From positions 1 to 9,795 of the forward strand of contig CAMFJO010000013.1 in NCBI GenBank assembly GCA_945956945.1: 9,795 bases of DNA, in the 5' to 3' direction. The translations under genes and the position numbers were made by a program. Shown here in pieces: positions 6,312 to 9,795 of this stretch (the first letter of the stretch is position 1; every line of letters begins with the position of its first letter). The notes beneath the pieces were generated by a model. The model was not told where the DNA came from and did no database searches. It saw nothing but the letters and a program-made list of their open reading frames with translations. Origin of the DNA: an uncultured Legionellales bacterium. Lineage in GTDB: Bacteria > Pseudomonadota > Gammaproteobacteria > UBA1113.

Positions 6312-7589
6312 ATGGTAGAGTCCATACAAGCCATACGCGGCATGAACGATGTCTTACCCAAAGACAGTGTTTTGTGGCGCCATGTGGAAAACATCATTAG
6401 ACAAACGGTCTATTCTTTTGGTTACGATGAAATCCGCACGCCCATACTGGAGAAAACAGAATTGTTTAAACGCAATATCGGTGAGTCGACCGATATTGTT
6501 GAAAAAGAAATGTATGTCTTTGAAGATAGAAACGGCGATAGTTTGGCCTTACGTCCAGAGGGAACGGCAAGTGCGGTGCGTTTGGGTTTAGAGCATGGCT
6601 TATTGAATCAAGGCATACAGCGTTGGTGGTATATGGGACCCATGTATCGGCATGAACGGCCGCAAAAAGGGCGATATCGTCAGTTTTACCAATTGGGTGT
6701 CGAAGCTTTTGGTGTGATGAGCGCGGATATCGATTTGGAAATGATTTTATTGTCCCAAGCTTTATGGCGTAATTTATCCTTAAAAGCGCCTTTGGTATTG
6801 CAATTGAATACGCTGGGGACATCGGCATCGCGTGTGGCGCACAAAAAAGATTTGGTGGCTTATTTAAGCCGCTATCGTCATGAATTAGATGAAGACAGTC
6901 AAAGACGTTTAGACACCAATCCTTTGCGTATCTTGGACAGCAAAAATGAACAAACGCAAAAGATTATTCGAGAAGCGCCTAAGTTAATGGACTATTTAGA
7001 TGATGAAGCTAAAGCGCATTTTGATAGTGTGTGCCGTGGCCTGGATGCATTGGGCATTGCGTATCAAATCAACCCTGCTTTAGTACGAGGCTTAGATTAT
7101 TATACCCACACTGTCTTTGAATGGGTGACCACAGAATTGGGCGCGCAAGCGACCGTGTGTGCGGGTGGCCGTTATGATACTTTGGTGGAACAAATGGGTG
7201 GAAGAGCCACTCCGGCCGTAGGCTTTGCCATGGGCTTGGAGCGTATTTTGCTATTGTTACAATTGCAAGAAGAAAGCATTGCAGAACCTGCGGATATTTA
7301 CATGGTCAGTAGTCAGGGAGCGCCGCGTTTGCGTGCTCTGGAATTGGCTCGCACTATTCGTCAAGAATTTAAAGATTGGCGTGTAGTGACCGATTGTGGT
7401 GATGCGGGATTCAAAAACCAATTCAAGAAAGCCGATAAATCCGGTGCGCGCTTGGCTTTAATCGTCGGTGATGAAGAGTATGCGCAAAAAACCTTGACCC
7501 TAAAGTATTTGCGGGATGAGACCTTGGCGCAAAGCACCATTGCCCAAACAGAATTATTAACTTTTTTACAAAAAGCTAGGAGTGGTTAA
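6312..7589 (+). CDS. hisS: Histidyl-tRNA synthetase
   Basis: Class II aminoacyl-tRNA synthetase that charges tRNA-His in the cytoplasm. The 425-residue protein aligns along its length with E. coli HisRS (424 residues, from memory). Visible are the start IQAIRGMNDVLP, motif 1 around PILEKTELFKR (44-54) with the following ESTDIVEKEMY, RPEGTA at 81-86, motif 2 from MGPMYRHERPQKGRYRQF (108-125), the histidine-binding LVRGLDYY (257-264) with Arg259, GGRYD at 285-289, and motif 3 AVGFAMGLER (302-311). The C-terminal anticodon-binding domain covers about 325-425. The ATG at 6312 lies 18 bases after rodZ with only a weak GATGAG as ribosome binding site. ispG, which usually separates rodZ and hisS, is absent. 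Confidence 0.97.
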   Translation: MVESIQAIRGMNDVLPKDSVLWRHVENIIRQTVYSFGYDEIRTPILEKTELFKRNIGESTDIVEKEMYVFEDRNGDSLALRPEGTASAVRLGLEHGLLNQGIQRWWYMGPMYRHERPQKGRYRQFYQLGVEAFGVMSADIDLEMILLSQALWRNLSLKAPLVLQLNTLGTSASRVAHKKDLVAYLSRYRHELDEDSQRRLDTNPLRILDSKNEQTQKIIREAPKLMDYLDDEAKAHFDSVCRGLDALGIAYQINPALVRGLDYYTHTVFEWVTTELGAQATVCAGGRYDTLVEQMGGRATPAVGFAMGLERILLLLQLQEESIAEPADIYMVSSQGAPRLRALELARTIRQEFKDWRVVTDCGDAGFKNQFKKADKSGARLALIVGDEEYAQKTLTLKYLRDETLAQSTIAQTELLTFLQKARSG

Positions 7590-7591
7590 CA

Positions 7592-8230
7592 ATGGCAGAA
7601 TATTACAATGCCGATGATGAGGCTCAAGTCGTTAAAGCCTGGTTAAAGAAATACGCTTTATCCATTGTGTTAGGGCTCGTATTAGGCATCGCCTTGTTTT
7701 ATGGTATACGCCATTTTATGGCGAAACGGGTTGTGGCCTCTGAACAGGCGGCGACAGCCTATTTTATGTTATTAAATTCAAGCGGTGTTCCTAATAACCC
7801 ACAAACGACAGCAATTGCCAGCGATCTGGTAGAAAATTATCCCAAAACACCCTATGCCAGTATGGCGCAATTATTCTTGGCCCAAGCTGCAGTGAATGCG
7901 CAAAATTACGATCTGGCGGAAAGCCAACTACAATGGATAATTGATCGAAGCAAAGTGAATGCTTTTAAACAGGTGGCACGAATACGTTTGGCCAGAGTTT
8001 TATTGGCACAAAACAAAATCAGTGATGCAGAAGCGACACTCAAATCCGTAGACGATAAAGCCTATATGCCCTTGATTAAAGCAACACAAGGCGATATTTT
8101 CTTAGCACAAAAGCAATATGACCAAGCGAGAGAAGCTTATCAATCCGCACTAAAAGGGGCTAAATCATTTCCCGGCTTAGAAAATATGTTGGAAATGAAA
8201 TTAAGCGATCCCCAGTTAGCGCAAGTATAA
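7592..8230 (+). CDS. yfgM: YfgM family membrane-anchored TPR protein
   Basis: Inner-membrane protein with one membrane segment and a periplasmic TPR domain. In E. coli, YfgM associates with the SecYEG translocon and the chaperone PpiD and influences envelope stress signalling. The 212-residue product has a short cytoplasmic N-terminus with the family's start (AEYYNADDEAQVVKAWLKKY), a membrane helix at about 21-41 (hydrophobic SIVLGLVLGIALFYGI) and repeat helices from about 50 to 200, including AQLFLAQAAVNAQNYDLAE and GDIFLAQKQYDQAREAYQSA as TPR-like units. AGGAG at 7578-7582 lies inside the end of hisS, nine bases before the ATG; the gene begins two bases after the hisS stop, implying co-transcription and probably coupled translation. 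Confidence 0.93.
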   Translation: MAEYYNADDEAQVVKAWLKKYALSIVLGLVLGIALFYGIRHFMAKRVVASEQAATAYFMLLNSSGVPNNPQTTAIASDLVENYPKTPYASMAQLFLAQAAVNAQNYDLAESQLQWIIDRSKVNAFKQVARIRLARVLLAQNKISDAEATLKSVDDKAYMPLIKATQGDIFLAQKQYDQAREAYQSALKGAKSFPGLENMLEMKLSDPQLAQV

Positions 8231-8251
8231 AAAATAGTTGAAGAGGACAAT

Positions 8252-9391
8252 ATGATAAAAAAATTAAGTTGTATAATAGGGTTAGGCTTATTACTTGCCC
8301 TAAGCGCTTGTAGCAGTGATAAAGATAAAGTGCAAACCAAACCTTTGGCGGCAGTGCAAAATCCCGCTAGCCTTAAAATGGTATGGAAAGGTAGTACTGG
8401 CGATGGGGATGGAAAGACAGCTATCGATTTTGCGCCCGTACTCATGGACGGCACGCTGTATACAGCGAGTCGAAATGGTAATTTAGTGGCTTATGATGCA
8501 GAAAAAGGCCGTGTTATATGGAAACAAAAGAGTAAAATACCTTTAAGCTCAGGCCCTACGGTGGGTGCCGGTAAATTATTTGTGAATGACGATGAAGGTG
8601 AATTATTGGTGTTTAATGCCAGCAATGGTACCAAATTATTAACCTTGAACCTTCCTAATCAGAGTTTTGCTGCGCCCGCTTATGGTAATGGCATCGTGGT
8701 GGTCAAAACCGTGGATGAGCAAATGGTGGCATTGAATGCTGAAGATGGCACTAAGATCTGGAGCTACGAGGGAAATGCCCCCGCCATGATTTTACAAGGT
8801 GGTAGTTCACCGACGATAGACAATGATATTGTGGTACAAGGCAGCGCCGATGGACAAGTGACTTTGGTTACTTTGGATAAAGGTCAACTATTATGGCAGC
8901 GACCCGTAGTACAGCCTAATGGTATCTCTGACATTGCGCGTATGGTAGATATCGATGCCGATCCTGTCGTAAAAAACAATATAATTTATGTCGCCAGTTA
9001 TCAGGGTAGTGTTGTTGCGCTTGATAAATTTAAAGCAACGTCTATTTGGCAACATTCTTTATCCACGCGCAATAATTTGGCTTTAACAGACAGTGCCTTA
9101 TTTGCAACGGATACCAAAGGCAGGGTGTGGGCTTTTGATCTGAATACGGGTAAAGTATTATGGCGACAAAATAAATTATTTGGCCGTATTTTAACGGCAC
9201 CGGTGGTGGTGGGTGACAACATTGCCATTGCCGATAATATGGGTGATGTGCACTGGCTTAACCAAGCGGATGGACATTTTGTCGCGCGGGTGCAAATGGA
9301 TAAAAAGGGTATTGTTTCTTCTCCGGTTGCACAAGGTAATACCGTTTTTGTCATGTCGAACAAGGGCGCAGTAGCCGCCTACCAATTATAG
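8252..9391 (+). CDS. bamB: Outer membrane assembly lipoprotein BamB
   Basis: Lipoprotein partner of BamA in the machine that inserts beta-barrel proteins into the outer membrane. The 379 residues start with a lipoprotein signal peptide with lipobox LSAC and lipidated Cys20; Ser-Ser-Asp follows, so no Asp at +2 keeps it in the inner membrane. The rest is an eight-bladed PQQ-type beta propeller; repeated blade motifs are visible, for example VAYDAEKGRVIWKQ, LVFNASNGTKLL, VALNAEDGTKIWSYEG, VTLDKGQLLWQRP, VALDKFKATSIWQ and AFDLNTGKVLWRQ. GAGG at 8243-8246 is five bases before the ATG. The gene lies between yfgM and der as in E. coli. Confidence 0.96.
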   Translation: MIKKLSCIIGLGLLLALSACSSDKDKVQTKPLAAVQNPASLKMVWKGSTGDGDGKTAIDFAPVLMDGTLYTASRNGNLVAYDAEKGRVIWKQKSKIPLSSGPTVGAGKLFVNDDEGELLVFNASNGTKLLTLNLPNQSFAAPAYGNGIVVVKTVDEQMVALNAEDGTKIWSYEGNAPAMILQGGSSPTIDNDIVVQGSADGQVTLVTLDKGQLLWQRPVVQPNGISDIARMVDIDADPVVKNNIIYVASYQGSVVALDKFKATSIWQHSLSTRNNLALTDSALFATDTKGRVWAFDLNTGKVLWRQNKLFGRILTAPVVVGDNIAIADNMGDVHWLNQADGHFVARVQMDKKGIVSSPVAQGNTVFVMSNKGAVAAYQL

Positions 9392-9399
9392 AGGCTGCC

Positions 9400-9795
9400 A
9401 TGTTACCCGTTATTGCGATTGTAGGCCGACCCAATGTGGGTAAATCCACTCTGTTTAATCGTATCACGCGTACGCGTGACGCGCTCATTGCCGATGAGCC
9501 TGGCGTAACGCGCGATCGCCAATATGGTGAAGGGCGTTTGGGTGAGCAACGTTTTATCGTCATCGATACCGGCGGTATTGGTGAAGCTGCGCTAGACATT
9601 GAACATTTAACTGAAGCCCAATCGCGCCTGGCGATGCAAGAAGCAGATATTTTACTCTTTATGGTGGATGCCAAATCAGGAATGACGAGCGCCGATGTGG
9701 AAGTAGCCACTGAATTAAGACGTTTAAGCAAAAAAGTGCATCTGGTGGTGAATAAAGTAGATGGGAAAGCCATTGATGAAGTCACAGCCGATTTT
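9400..9795 (+). CDS. der: GTPase Der (EngA), N-terminal part, cut by the window edge
   Basis: Double-GTPase-domain protein needed for maturation of the 50S ribosomal subunit. Only the first 132 codons are present; the frame stays open to the last base, so the truncation is due to the window. The first G domain shows G1 GRPNVGKST from residue 9, the switch I region GVTRDRQYG from 35, G3 DTGG at 56-59 and G4 NKVD at 118-121. The ATG at 9400 is preceded by GAGG at 9391-9394, which overlaps the end of the bamB stop codon, so der is probably co-transcribed with bamB. The second G domain and the KH-like domain lie outside the window. Confidence 0.97.
   Translation, partial: MLPVIAIVGRPNVGKSTLFNRITRTRDALIADEPGVTRDRQYGEGRLGEQRFIVIDTGGIGEAALDIEHLTEAQSRLAMQEADILLFMVDAKSGMTSADVEVATELRRLSKKVHLVVNKVDGKAIDEVTADF

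Noticed and set aside
9351..9785. 144-codon open frame on the minus strand opposite der and the end of bamB
   Set aside because: It lies opposite strongly conserved der and bamB coding sequence, has no recognisable product and no ribosome binding site of note.

Overview
The window is chromosomal DNA from a gammaproteobacterium. The evidence is protein similarity, recognised from memory, and a gene order that is conserved in that class: ndk, rlmN, pilF, rodZ, hisS, yfgM, bamB, der. Two weaker hints point towards the Legionellales or similar host-associated lineages: a secreted, cysteine-rich L,D-transpeptidase that resembles the Legionella EnhA-type 'enhanced entry' proteins, and an extra ORF with an effector-like acidic C-terminus. 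That placement is an inference, not a demonstration.

Layout. Positions 1-147 hold a long imperfect palindrome (24-125) just upstream of dusA (148-1128, +), a tRNA-dihydrouridine synthase. Convergent to it is a periplasmic L,D-transpeptidase with a LysM-like N-terminal part (1166-1912, -). The 194-base gap at 1913-2106 carries divergent promoter signals. Rightwards come ndk (2107-2529) and rlmN (2536-3645), six bases apart. Next is an unrecognised 199-residue acidic, helical protein (3724-4323). The 202-base gap at 4324-4525 has a weak hairpin and a good -10 box. It precedes a tight run of six genes: pilF (4526-5323), rodZ (5334-6293), hisS (6312-7589), yfgM (7592-8230), bamB (8252-9391) and der (9400 to the window edge, incomplete). 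Gaps within this run are 2 to 21 bases, so it is probably one operon. No gene-free stretch exceeds about 200 bases.

Functionally the window combines RNA maturation and translation (DusA, RlmN, HisRS, Der in 50S assembly), nucleotide balance (Ndk) and envelope construction (L,D-transpeptidase, PilF for the type IV pilus secretin, RodZ for cell shape, YfgM for periplasmic chaperoning, BamB for outer-membrane protein insertion). Most of it is ordinary housekeeping. The parts that deserve a second look are the unknown ORF between rlmN and pilF, the RodZ that ends in low-complexity sequence with an 18-base tandem repeat instead of its usual C-terminal domain, the absence of ispG from its usual place between rodZ and hisS, the seven-cysteine L,D-transpeptidase, and the palindrome upstream of dusA. 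I did not find a convincing new multi-gene system.
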